Origin: CADEDH01 sp965262175
GTDB taxonomy: Bacteria; Actinomycetota; Acidimicrobiia; Acidimicrobiales; SZUA-35
NCBI GenBank assembly: GCA_965262175.1
Contig: CBDHES010000002.1
Location: 992,001-1,056,000, forward strand
DNA: 64,000 bases
Reading direction: 5' to 3'
Part shown: one piece after another, positions 48,597-55,778 of the stretch
Numbering within the stretch: position 1 is the first letter of the stretch
Layout of the letters: the number at the start of each line of letters is the position of its first letter
Position numbers and translations under genes: made by a program
The notes under the pieces: generated by a model
What the model was told of the DNA's origin: nothing
Database searches by the model: none
Seen by the model: the letters and a program-made list of their open reading frames with translations, nothing else

Positions 48597-49592
48597 GTGC
48601 CTGAACTGCTGACGGGGCGGTCGGACCGCCCACCCGCCGACTACATCGCCGAGACCAAGGCGCTCTACGACTCGTTGGGCTACGACTCCTACCGGTGGGC
48701 CGAGCGATCGGAGCGGCCGCCGCTCGTCCCCTTGGCCAAGCCACTCGCCGAGTGCCGGGTGACCCTGATCGGATCGGGCGGGCTCTACCGGAAGGGGCAG
48801 ATCGCCTTCCACACCAAGGACGACACGTCGGTCCGGGTGATCCCGACCGACACCCCGACCAGCGAGCTGCGAACGGCCCACTTCGCCTATGACCAGACCG
48901 ACGCTCGGGTCGACCCGAACTGCGTGTTCCCCCTCGACCGGTTGCGGGAGCTCACCGAGGCCGGGGTCATCGGTGGCCTCACCCCCGAGTCCTACGCCTT
49001 CATGGGCGGCATCTACTCGACCCGTCGCTTGGAGAGCGAGACCGTCCCGCTCCTCGTGGAGCGCTGCCGGGCCCAGGAGCCCGACGTCGTGCTCCTCGTG
49101 CCGGTCTGACCGGTCTGCCACCAGTCGGTCGGTCTGATCGCACGTCACCTCGAAGCCGCCGGTCTCCCCACGATCGGGTTCACCTCGGCTCGAACCATCA
49201 CCGCCAGCGCCAACCCGCCCCGCTCGGTGTTCGTCGACCTCCCCCTCGGCCACACCACCGGTCTCCCCGGCGACGCCGACGGGCAGCGTCTCATCCTCAC
49301 CGACGGCCTCAACGCGGCCGCCGCCATCACGGAGCCGGGCACGATCGTCGACCTCGATCTCCGCTACGTCGACGACGACTGGAAGGACGAGCCGCTGAGC
49401 TGGAGTCGCAAGCGGCAGGACGGGGGCCGGACCGGTGGCACCACCAGCCCGGCCGGCGAGGGGCGCAGGGCCGACACCCGAACCGCCCGCTCAGCCGACC
49501 CCGTCTACCAGAGCGACGACGATCGGATGGCGGCCGAGGCGGTCCCCGAAGCCGAGCAGTGCCTGGCCTGTCTCGGCCTCGGTGAGCGCTAG
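48597..49592 (+). CDS. GrdB-like selenoprotein (glycine/sarcosine/betaine reductase selenoprotein B family), UGA read as Sec
   Basis: Reading through the TGA at 49107-49109 as selenocysteine gives a 331-residue protein. The first 170 codons end VVLLVPV, the TGA is codon 171, and the same frame continues PVCHQSVGLIARHLEAAGLP without a break to the TAG at 49590. The joined sequence VPV-U-PVCHQSVG contains a U-x-x-C redox motif, as in selenoprotein B/PrdB relatives. Codon bias and family-like sequence are equally strong on both sides. This aerobic branch has no GrdA, GrdC or GrdD partners nearby, so the reaction is unknown; a redox role via Sec/Cys is likely. The C-terminus has CLACLG. A GACCG/CGGTC hairpin begins at the TGA. 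The final TAG interlocks with the convergent gene. Confidence 0.85.
49107..49109 (+). other. in-frame TGA, predicted selenocysteine codon
   Basis: It is codon 171 of the selenoprotein gene and is followed by CCG GTC TGC, giving U-P-V-C. Both flanks are coding in the same frame, so termination here would truncate the protein inside a conserved motif. Confidence 0.85.
49108..49130 (+). promoter_or_regulatory. candidate SECIS hairpin
   Basis: GACCG (49108-49112) pairs with CGGTC (49126-49130), with an inner CTG/CAG stem around the loop CCAC. It starts within the UGA codon, closer than the E. coli fdhF element, so the assignment is tentative. Bacterial SECIS elements are variable. Confidence 0.35.
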
Positions 49593-50383
49593 GCGGTGTA
49601 GGGAGCGAACTCGGGCGGTCGCTTCTCGACGAAGCTGGCCACGCCCTCTTTGAAGTCGGGCCGGCGGAGCGACTCACGCATGAACTGGTTCGACTCGGCC
49701 AGCGCATCGCCGATGGGCAGCATCGGGTGGTTGTAGACCTGGTGCTTCATCACCGCCATCGACGTGGGCGACACGTTGTCGGCCAGGTCCTTGGCGTAGG
49801 CCATCGTGGCGTCGAGCAGCTCATCGGGGGCGAAGACCTGGTTGACGACGCCGAGCTCCTTCGCCTCCTCGGCGAGGAACACCCGGCCGGACAGCATCAG
49901 GTCGAGGGCCACCGCCTGGCCGACCAACCGGGGAAGGGTCCACGAGCACCCGTGCTCGGCGATCAGGCCCCGCCGACTGAAGGCGACGGTGAACTTGGCC
50001 CCCTCGGCCGCGAAGCGGAGGTCGCAGGCCAGGGCGTGGACGAAGCCGAGCCCGGCGCAGGCGCCGTTGACCGCAGCGATGATCGGCTTGGGGATCGTCA
50101 TGGCGTGGGTGTGGTTCCGGGGGTCGGGCTCCCGGCCCGAGTCCTCACCGCCGTCGTTGTCGCCGATCCCCTGGAGGACGTTCATGTCGGCCCCGGCGCA
50201 GAATCCACGCCCGGCCCCGGTGACCACGATCACCCGGACCTCGGGATCGGCGGCTGCCCGGTCGAGCGAATCGAAGTACCCCTGGTGGATGGCCGAGTTC
50301 CAGGCGTTGAGCCGCTCGGGCCGGTTGAGGGTGATCAGTGCGGTGCGGTCACGCACCTCATAGAGCACGGCGTCATCACTCAT
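49589..50383 (-). CDS. enoyl-CoA hydratase/isomerase family protein
   Basis: A 264-residue crotonase-fold enzyme. It has the start DRTALITLNRPERLNAWNSA, the oxyanion and CoA segment VTGAGRGFCAGADMNVLQGI, the second oxyanion loop AVNGACAGLGFVHALACDLRF and the FSRRGLIAEHGCSWTLPRLV stretch with one catalytic-position Glu. It probably hydrates or isomerises an enoyl-CoA; the substrate is unknown. GGGGAAG lies upstream of the ATG at 50383. It is the last gene of a likely four-gene operon (DDN, metallo-hydrolase, SnoaL-like, this gene), 83 bases behind the SnoaL-like gene. Confidence 0.88.
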   Translation of the reverse strand: MSDDAVLYEVRDRTALITLNRPERLNAWNSAIHQGYFDSLDRAAADPEVRVIVVTGAGRGFCAGADMNVLQGIGDNDGGEDSGREPDPRNHTHAMTIPKPIIAAVNGACAGLGFVHALACDLRFAAEGAKFTVAFSRRGLIAEHGCSWTLPRLVGQAVALDLMLSGRVFLAEEAKELGVVNQVFAPDELLDATMAYAKDLADNVSPTSMAVMKHQVYNHPMLPIGDALAESNQFMRESLRRPDFKEGVASFVEKRPPEFAPYTA

Positions 50384-50466
50384 CGGTGCTTCCCCTTCCT
50401 GGTTGCCCAAACGTACCGGGCACGCCCCGGTGGGGCCAAGCTGGCACCGGTCCCCCGGGGCGCCGC

Positions 50467-50880
50467 TCAGGACAAGATCGGGCCGGCGTGGTGGGCCACC
50501 AGCAACCACCGGCCGTCCCGCTCGGCGAAGATGTTGACCGCGGTGGCCGTCGCCGTCTGGCCGCGGGCCAGCATGTTCTCGGTCACGGTGACCCAGGCCA
50601 CCGGACCCCGACGGTTGACGACCTCGTCGGTGAGGATGATCTGAGGGTTGCCGTCGGCGGCGAAGATCGTCTCCCACGATCGGCGCACCGCATCCCATCC
50701 CCGCAGCGGCGACCGCCCGGGGTGGGCGCAGGTCACGTCGTCATCGTGGGCCCACACCTCGGCCATGGCCTCCGGCTCGCCCCGTTCGAGCGCTTCGTAG
50801 AAGGCGGCATTGGCCCGGCTGACGGCGCCGTCGGGCCCATCCGCGGGCTCCGGGGCGGGACCGGGATCCGGAGCGGTCAT
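50467..50880 (-). CDS. SnoaL/NTF2-like small protein
   Basis: A 137-residue cystatin-like alpha+beta-cone protein. It has RANAAFYEALERGEPEAMAE, WAHDDDVTCAHPGRSPLRGW and WDAVRRSWETIFAAD, followed by strands RGPVAWVTVTENMLARGQ, NIFAERDGRWLLVAHHAGP. This is the SnoaL_3/ketosteroid-isomerase-like calcium-calmodulin-association fold often found with enzymes of unknown pathways. Its ATG overlaps the stop of the upstream metallo-hydrolase as ATGA (50877-50880), a sign of translational coupling. The function is unknown. Confidence 0.8.
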   Translation of the reverse strand: MTAPDPGPAPEPADGPDGAVSRANAAFYEALERGEPEAMAEVWAHDDDVTCAHPGRSPLRGWDAVRRSWETIFAADGNPQIILTDEVVNRRGPVAWVTVTENMLARGQTATATAVNIFAERDGRWLLVAHHAGPILS

Positions 50881-51638
50881 GCGAGCACGGTCGTCCCGTT
50901 CGGCCCGACATCGGCCCACTGATCGGGGTCGTGGCCGAAGACCAGCCGGGCCCCGGCCGCCTCCATCTCGGCCAGGAGCCGCATCGAGGCCACCTGACGA
51001 TCGAGGTCATAGCCGAAGGTCGGCGTGGCCAGCTCGTCGAGCGACCGACGGAAGTAGCAGGCGTCGGCGGTGAGCACCACCGTCTCCGATCCGGTCGTCA
51101 ACCGCAGCGACTGGTGGCCGGCGGTGTGGCCCGGGGTCGGCACGAGGACGACGGCGCCGTCGCCGAACACGTCGTGCTCCCCGTCGAGGGGCTGCACATC
51201 CTGGCCGGCGTGGAAGTCGGCCGGATCGTAGACGTCGTACTCGATCAGTTTCGGGTGATGCCCGGCCTTCCACTCGGCGGCCTGCACCAGGAGCCGGGCG
51301 TTGGGCAGGAGCCGGTTGCCTCCGACGTGGTCGAAGTGGAAGTGGGAGTTGGCCAGGTAGTCGACCGCCGCCGGGTCGATCCCCAACCCGTCGAGTCGGC
51401 CGGCCAGGTCACCGCCGGCCGGCAGGAAGGCGGTGAAGTCGGCGGCATTACGACCGAGCTTGTCCTGGCCGTCCATCAGGTCGGCGTGGAGGCCGGTGTC
51501 GAACACCAGGACGCCGTCGGAATGCTCGATGACGTAGGCCGGGATCGGGAGCTGGACCGTGCCGGTCTGACCGGGCAGCATCGACCCGAAGTCGGTCTCG
51601 AGGTGGCCGCAGAGGGCGCCGTGAACCTTGATCGCCAT
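50877..51638 (-). CDS. metallo-beta-lactamase-fold hydrolase, AHL-lactonase-like
   Basis: A 253-residue zinc hydrolase. It has VLVFDTGLHADLMDGQ, the metal motif LANSHFHFDHVGGNRLL (H-x-H-x-D-H), LVPTPGHTAGHQSLRL, the bridging Asp in VLTADACYFRR and a terminal LVFGHDPDQWADV histidine. The spacing and the N-terminal acidic-Gly strand fit the N-acyl-homoserine lactonase subgroup, though members with this label hydrolyse various lactones and esters. It starts 9 bases after the DDN gene ends and overlaps the next gene by 4 bases (ATGA). Confidence 0.85.
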   Translation of the reverse strand: MAIKVHGALCGHLETDFGSMLPGQTGTVQLPIPAYVIEHSDGVLVFDTGLHADLMDGQDKLGRNAADFTAFLPAGGDLAGRLDGLGIDPAAVDYLANSHFHFDHVGGNRLLPNARLLVQAAEWKAGHHPKLIEYDVYDPADFHAGQDVQPLDGEHDVFGDGAVVLVPTPGHTAGHQSLRLTTGSETVVLTADACYFRRSLDELATPTFGYDLDRQVASMRLLAEMEAAGARLVFGHDPDQWADVGPNGTTVLA

Positions 51639-51647
51639 CGTCTCGCC

Positions 51648-52064
51648 TCAGACCCGGTTCAGCCGGATGACCGGGATCGTCCGGCCGGCCTCGGCCGCCT
51701 TGGTGGCGTAGTCGACGAACATCGGGTACCGCTCGGCGTGGGCGTCGTAGAGCGACTGGCGGTCGTCGCCCTCGGTGATCTCGGCCCGGGCCCGGTACGC
51801 CTCGCCCGGCACCTCGACGGTCAGGTTGGGGTTCTCGGCGAGGTTGCGGTACCAGTCGGGGTTGGTCGGGGCGCCACCCATCGAGGCCACCACGATGTGG
51901 CGGCCCTCGTCGTCGGTCGAGAAGACCAGCGGGGTGGTGAGCTGACGCTCGGTCCGGCGGCCGGTGGTGGTGAGCAGCGCCACGTCCATGCCCTCCATCC
52001 GCCCGCCGACCTTGCCCCGGTTCTGCCGGAACTCGTCGATCACCTGTTGGTTGAAGTCGCTCAT
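51648..52064 (-). CDS. deazaflavin (F420)-dependent nitroreductase family protein
   Basis: A 138-residue split-barrel protein of the DDN family. It has MDVALLTTTGRRTERQLTTP, LVFSTDDEGRHIVVASMGGA and PTNPDWYRNLAENPNLTVEV, the core pattern of the family, followed by DAHAERYPMFVDYATKA. Members use reduced F420 to reduce quinones or nitro compounds. F420 use is inferred from the family. AGGAG lies about 12 bases before the ATG. It heads the operon that continues with the metallo-hydrolase. Its promoter (TACATT at 52129-52134, with TTAGGA 17 bases upstream) overlaps that of the divergent amidohydrolase gene. Confidence 0.9.
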   Translation of the reverse strand: MSDFNQQVIDEFRQNRGKVGGRMEGMDVALLTTTGRRTERQLTTPLVFSTDDEGRHIVVASMGGAPTNPDWYRNLAENPNLTVEVPGEAYRARAEITEGDDRQSLYDAHAERYPMFVDYATKAAEAGRTIPVIRLNRV

Positions 52065-52128
52065 CGCTGCGTCATCTCCTCGGGACCACTCGCCTGTTGC
52101 GCCGGGGAGCGCTGGCCCCTCGGTTGCA

Positions 52129-52134
52129 AATGTA
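52129..52134 (-). promoter_or_regulatory. -10 box (TACATT) for the DDN operon
   Basis: TACATT on the minus strand has TTAGGA 17 bases upstream (52152-52157) as a possible -35. That -35 overlaps the plus-strand TAAGGT box of the divergent amidohydrolase gene, so the two promoters would compete. Confidence 0.4.
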
Positions 52135-52154
52135 CCCACCGAGGTCGCTTCTCC

Positions 52155-52160
52155 TAAGGT
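52155..52160 (+). promoter_or_regulatory. -10 box (TAAGGT) for the amidohydrolase gene
   Basis: TAAGGT predicts a start near 52167. AGGAGG (52180-52185) lies 4 bases before the ATG at 52190. Confidence 0.4.
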
Positions 52161-52189
52161 TGGCGCCACAGCCACCATGAGGAGGTCCC

Positions 52190-53365
52190 ATGGCCCTGAC
52201 GACCGATGACCTGGTCGAGAGCGCGCCCCGGATCGTCGACAGCCCGATCATCTCGGCCGACTCCCACATCACCGAGCCGGGGTGGACCTACGTCGACAAC
52301 ATCGATCCCGCCTACCGGGATCGGGCTCCGTACCTGACCGACGTCCAGCCCGACGGCGCGGCGTTCCACGTGCCGGGCATGAACCAGACGATCCACCTCG
52401 GACTCCACTCGGCGGCCGGCCGGTCCTCCGATGCGCTGGCGATGAAGGGCACGCCCTTCGACGACCTCCACCGGGCCGGGTGGGACGCCACCGCCCGGGT
52501 CGAAGCCCAGCGGACCGACGGCATCGACGGCGAGGTGCTGTACCCGTCGGTCGGGATGCTGCTCTGCAACCACCCGGATCTCGACCTCAAGAAGGCGATG
52601 TTCGACGCCTACAACCGGTGGATCGCCGAGTACTGCGCCGTCGCTCCCGACCGGTTGTTCGGCTGTGGCCAGACCGCGCTGCGGTCGGTGTCGGAGGGGA
52701 TCGCCGATCTGGAGGCGATCGCCGCCGCCGGCCTGCGGGGCGTGATGCTTCCCGGCACGCCCGGCCCGGCCTACGACGACGGTCCCGACTACGACGACCC
52801 GGCGTGGGACGAGCTCTACCGAGCCGCCCTCGATCTCGACCTGGTCCTGTCGTTCCACATCCTGACCGGTAAGTCGCAGCGGGCCCGGGGGCCCAAGCTG
52901 AACAACTTCATGTCGATCATCCGGGGCAACCAGGACCTGATCGGAACGTTCATCTTCGGTGGGGTGTTCGACCGGGTCCCCGATCTGCGGATCGTGTGCG
53001 TGGAGGCCGATGCCGGCTGGGTCCCCCACCACTCCTACCGGATGGACCACGCCTACCATCGGCACCGCAACTGGTTGCGGGGCTCGGCCGAGCTCCAGCG
53101 CCGACCGAGCGAGTACATGGCCGACCACGTGTACGTGACGTTCCAGGACGACTGGTCGGCGCTGCGGATGGCCGAGGCCGGCCTCATCTCGGTCGACCGG
53201 CTCCTGTGGGCCAACGACTTCCCCCACAGCGACTCCACCTGGCCCTACAGCCAGCACATGCTGGCCACCCAGACCGCCGACCTCGACCCCGAGGCCCGGG
53301 CCGGCATCGTCGGGGGCAACGTGGTCGACCTGTACGGGCTCCACGACGTCGTGACCTCGCCGTGA
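52190..53365 (+). CDS. amidohydrolase family 2 (ACMSD-like) metal-dependent hydrolase
   Basis: A 391-residue TIM-barrel amidohydrolase. It has the metal motif IISADSHITEP (D-x-H), YPSVGMLLCNHPDLDLKKAM, GLRGVMLPGTPGPAYDD, the metal His in DLVLSFHILTGKS and the final Asp region LLWANDFPHSDSTWPYS. Members decarboxylate or hydrolyse aromatic-acid-like substrates; the actinobacterial members next to oxygenases are usually uncharacterised. AGGAGG precedes the ATG by 4 bases. Its stop overlaps the next start as GTGA (53362-53365), so it is translationally coupled to the dioxygenase. Confidence 0.85.
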   Translation: MALTTDDLVESAPRIVDSPIISADSHITEPGWTYVDNIDPAYRDRAPYLTDVQPDGAAFHVPGMNQTIHLGLHSAAGRSSDALAMKGTPFDDLHRAGWDATARVEAQRTDGIDGEVLYPSVGMLLCNHPDLDLKKAMFDAYNRWIAEYCAVAPDRLFGCGQTALRSVSEGIADLEAIAAAGLRGVMLPGTPGPAYDDGPDYDDPAWDELYRAALDLDLVLSFHILTGKSQRARGPKLNNFMSIIRGNQDLIGTFIFGGVFDRVPDLRIVCVEADAGWVPHHSYRMDHAYHRHRNWLRGSAELQRRPSEYMADHVYVTFQDDWSALRMAEAGLISVDRLLWANDFPHSDSTWPYSQHMLATQTADLDPEARAGIVGGNVVDLYGLHDVVTSP

Positions 53366-54639
53366 TCGCCCCCACCGCCCTCCAGACGCCGGCGCCGGCC
53401 TCCGGGTCGACCGCCGCCGCCCCGGCATCCGCGGCCGTCGAGCCATGGCTGACCGATGACCTCCGCCGGCAGTACCAGCGAGACGGCTTCCTCGTGCTGC
53501 GGGGGTGGCTGTCCGACGCCGACATCGTCCGGGCCGAGGAGGGTTTCGCCCGCAACCCGCCGATCGACGGCACCCTCGACACCAACCGTCTCTCCTATCC
53601 CGAGCCCGGTCGCTACACGCTGGCCACCAACTGCCTCAAGGATCCCGACCTGGCGTTCCTCGCCGAGCACGATCGGATCGTCGGTCCCGTCAGCGAGGTG
53701 CTGGGGGGCGAGGTCCGGCTCACCGCCTACGTGATCTACGACCGCACGCCGGGCGGCCCCGGCATCCCGTCCCACAACGACTACAAGCGGTGGCGACCGG
53801 TCGGTTCGTCGATGAACTGGGCGTTCACCATCGTGCCGTTCTGCGATTTCGATGCTGCGGCCGGCGAGCTCCTGGTCGCACCGGGGTCTCACCGGCTCGA
53901 CCGGATCACCGTCGGGCGGGAACGCCCCCTGGGTGTCGCTCCCCCGATCCGACCGGCCGAGTCCGACTACATCGACCCCGAACTGAAGCGGGGCGATCTG
54001 CTGCTGATGAACATGCATCTGTGGCATCGGGCCAACCCCAACACGTCCGACCACCACCGGGTCGGCGCCTTCAACAAGTACGCCGCGGCCGACGCTCCGC
54101 CGGCCACCGGGTACTACCTCTACGACGACGAGGTCCATCAGGCACTCCAACCGGAGAACCGGTCGCTGCTGGCGGTCCACAGCGACAAGGCGATCGCCAC
54201 CACCCGCCTGGTCCTCCACCGGGCGGGTGACGATCCGTCGATCCTCGTTCTCGATCGGGACGGTCAGCGGGCGCTGCCCGGCGGGCCGGCCTTCGTCGAG
54301 CGGGCCATCCCCGACTGGGACCAGGGCAACGTGATCGCCGCCCTTCACGCCGGCATTCGAGAACAGCTGCGGATCGAGGTGCCCTGGGTCTCCTACCTCG
54401 GCGACTACGACGAGGGCGACCATCTGTGCCGGGTCTACGGCTACACGCTGAACGGCAACGGGTTCGGGGTTCCCTTCGAGGGGGCCCGGTGGCTCGGCCG
54501 GTCGCAGCTGGAGTCGGCTCCCGACGACGTCGGGTTCGGCTACGAGCTCGCCGCCCTCGACTCCTGGCTCGACCCCCGGATCGTGAGGGGCAAGGGACTC
54601 ACCCAGGCCCAGTCCCGGGTCGACCAGTACGCCTACTGA
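53362..54639 (+). CDS. phytanoyl-CoA dioxygenase-like enzyme with degenerate NUDIX-like C-terminal domain
   Basis: This 425-residue protein has two parts. Residues about 30-270 form a PhyH-type Fe(II)/2-oxoglutarate oxygenase: QYQRDGFLVLRGWLSDADIV, the iron-binding pair in IPSHNDYKRW (H-x-D) and the distal His in LLMNMHLWHRANPN, with HHRVGAFNKYA after it. Residues about 285-420 look like a NUDIX fold (ILVLDRDGQRALPGGP, VIAALHAGIREQLRIEVPWV, DYDEGDHLCRVYGYTL), but the NUDIX box ends R-E-Q-L-R-I-E, lacking the catalytic E-E pair. The second part may bind a nucleotide or CoA substrate. The start codon GTG overlaps the amidohydrolase stop. Confidence 0.8.
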   Translation: MIAPTALQTPAPASGSTAAAPASAAVEPWLTDDLRRQYQRDGFLVLRGWLSDADIVRAEEGFARNPPIDGTLDTNRLSYPEPGRYTLATNCLKDPDLAFLAEHDRIVGPVSEVLGGEVRLTAYVIYDRTPGGPGIPSHNDYKRWRPVGSSMNWAFTIVPFCDFDAAAGELLVAPGSHRLDRITVGRERPLGVAPPIRPAESDYIDPELKRGDLLLMNMHLWHRANPNTSDHHRVGAFNKYAAADAPPATGYYLYDDEVHQALQPENRSLLAVHSDKAIATTRLVLHRAGDDPSILVLDRDGQRALPGGPAFVERAIPDWDQGNVIAALHAGIREQLRIEVPWVSYLGDYDEGDHLCRVYGYTLNGNGFGVPFEGARWLGRSQLESAPDDVGFGYELAALDSWLDPRIVRGKGLTQAQSRVDQYAY

Positions 54640-54644
54640 GCACG

Positions 54645-54666
54645 CCGCCCCGGAAGGTCGGGGCGG
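54645..54666. terminator. bidirectional hairpin terminator
   Basis: CCGCCCCG-GAAGGT-CGGGGCGG, a perfect 8-bp stem with a 6-base loop, in the 32-bp gap between convergent genes (stops at 54639 and 54672). Confidence 0.55.
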
Positions 54667-54671
54667 GAGCC

Positions 54672-55748
54672 TCAGCCGAAGTCGCAGTCGCCTTCGGGCA
54701 CCCGATACTCGTTGGCCCGGACCCAGCCGGTGTCGCCGTCAGCCTCGATCAGGTACCAGTTCCGGTCGCGGTCCTGGACCGGGTAGAAGCCGGCGGTGGC
54801 CCGGCCGACGATCTCGGTCCCCGACATCGGCTCGGCCCGGAGGTTGACCGCTCCCACCACCTCGAGGGTGCACCGGGGCCGACGGGTCGTCGACGTGGTC
54901 GGCTCCGTGGTCGTGGTCGTGGTCGACGGCACGGTCGTCGTTGTGGTCGGGGGGGCCGTGGTCGTGGTGGTCGGCGGTAGCGAGACCATGGTCAGCGTCG
55001 GCTGGGGAGCCGACGTCGTCGTGGTCGGCGGCGGGGGCGTGGTCGGCGGCGGGGGCGTGGTGGGCGGTACCGACGTGGTCGTCGGTTGGGTGCTCGTCGA
55101 GGTCGTGGTCGAGGTCGTCGTCGACCCGTCGGTGGTCGTCGGCCCACCGGGGCCGGGCGGCATACCGGGCTCGCCGGGCGGCATACCGGGCTCGCCGGGC
55201 GGCATGCCGGGCTCGCCGGGCGGCGACCCACCGCCGTCGCCACCCCCGCCGTCGCCACCCCCGCCGTCGCCGTCGGCATCGCCCCCGCCAGCTCCACCGT
55301 CCGATGCGTCGCCGGATCCTGGGGACTGGGGCGCACCCGCCGACGGACCGAGATCAGTCGCCGCATCGGTGTCGCCCCGGTCGGGGTCGTCACCGGCCGT
55401 CCGGTCGGGGTCGGCGACGGCCGGCGTCTCGGGGCCCGCCGGGCTCGTGCCCGTTGGAGCCGCCCCGGCCTCGGGACCGGCGGCCACCTCGCCGTCACCG
55501 CCGGTGACAGGCCCGATGGCATCCGGTGCGGGTTCCGAGCCGAGCATGGCCAGCGGCGTCTCGAGGCCCAGCGTGCGACTGACGGTCACCCAGCCGAGGA
55601 GCACGAGCGCGAGCATGGCCAGCAGGGCGCCGCCCCCAGCCCCGAGCCACGGGCCGACACGGCCACCGAAGCGGTCGACCATCAGCGCGGCCCGCGAGGG
55701 GAGCCGCGGAAACCTACGGCGGGGACCCGGCCTCGGTCGAGTGACCAT
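54672..55748 (-). CDS. membrane-anchored SH3-domain protein with Thr/Pro/Gly-rich stalk
   Basis: This 358-residue protein has a basic N-terminus, one transmembrane helix (WLGAGGGALLAMLALVLLGWV, about 34-54) and a long low-complexity exported stalk with GGGGDGGG and repeated PPGEPGM units, then Thr-rich runs (TTTTTTEPTTSTT). A C-terminal bacterial SH3 domain of about 65 residues follows (VVGAVNLRAEPMSGTEIVGR, DRNWYLIEADGDTGWVRANE). Such domains bind cell-wall peptides or metal-free ligands; the exact partner is unknown. The start ATG has a TAGATT -10 box ending 8 bases upstream. It is not related to the neighbouring dioxygenase. Confidence 0.75.
   Translation of the reverse strand: MVTRPRPGPRRRFPRLPSRAALMVDRFGGRVGPWLGAGGGALLAMLALVLLGWVTVSRTLGLETPLAMLGSEPAPDAIGPVTGGDGEVAAGPEAGAAPTGTSPAGPETPAVADPDRTAGDDPDRGDTDAATDLGPSAGAPQSPGSGDASDGGAGGGDADGDGGGGDGGGGDGGGSPPGEPGMPPGEPGMPPGEPGMPPGPGGPTTTDGSTTTSTTTSTSTQPTTTSVPPTTPPPPTTPPPPTTTTSAPQPTLTMVSLPPTTTTTAPPTTTTTVPSTTTTTTEPTTSTTRRPRCTLEVVGAVNLRAEPMSGTEIVGRATAGFYPVQDRDRNWYLIEADGDTGWVRANEYRVPEGDCDFG
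55160..55222 (-). repeat. 21-bp tandem repeats (PPGEPGM)
   Basis: Three consecutive 21-bp units encode PPGEPGM; a fourth, diverged unit begins PPGPGG. They lie in the exported stalk of the SH3 protein. Confidence 0.8.
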
Positions 55749-55756
55749 GCACCGCC

Positions 55757-55762
55757 AATCTA
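55757..55762 (-). promoter_or_regulatory. -10 box (TAGATT), leaderless, for the SH3 gene
   Basis: TAGATT on the minus strand ends 8 bases before the ATG at 55748. Confidence 0.5.
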
Positions 55763-55778
55763 GTGGCCGAAGGTTGCA

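Noticed and set aside
48597..49109. A complete 170-residue gene ending at the TGA, or a pseudogene
   Set aside because: The frame continues with family-like sequence and normal codon bias, and the TGA sits in a U-x-x-C position, so selenocysteine is the better explanation.
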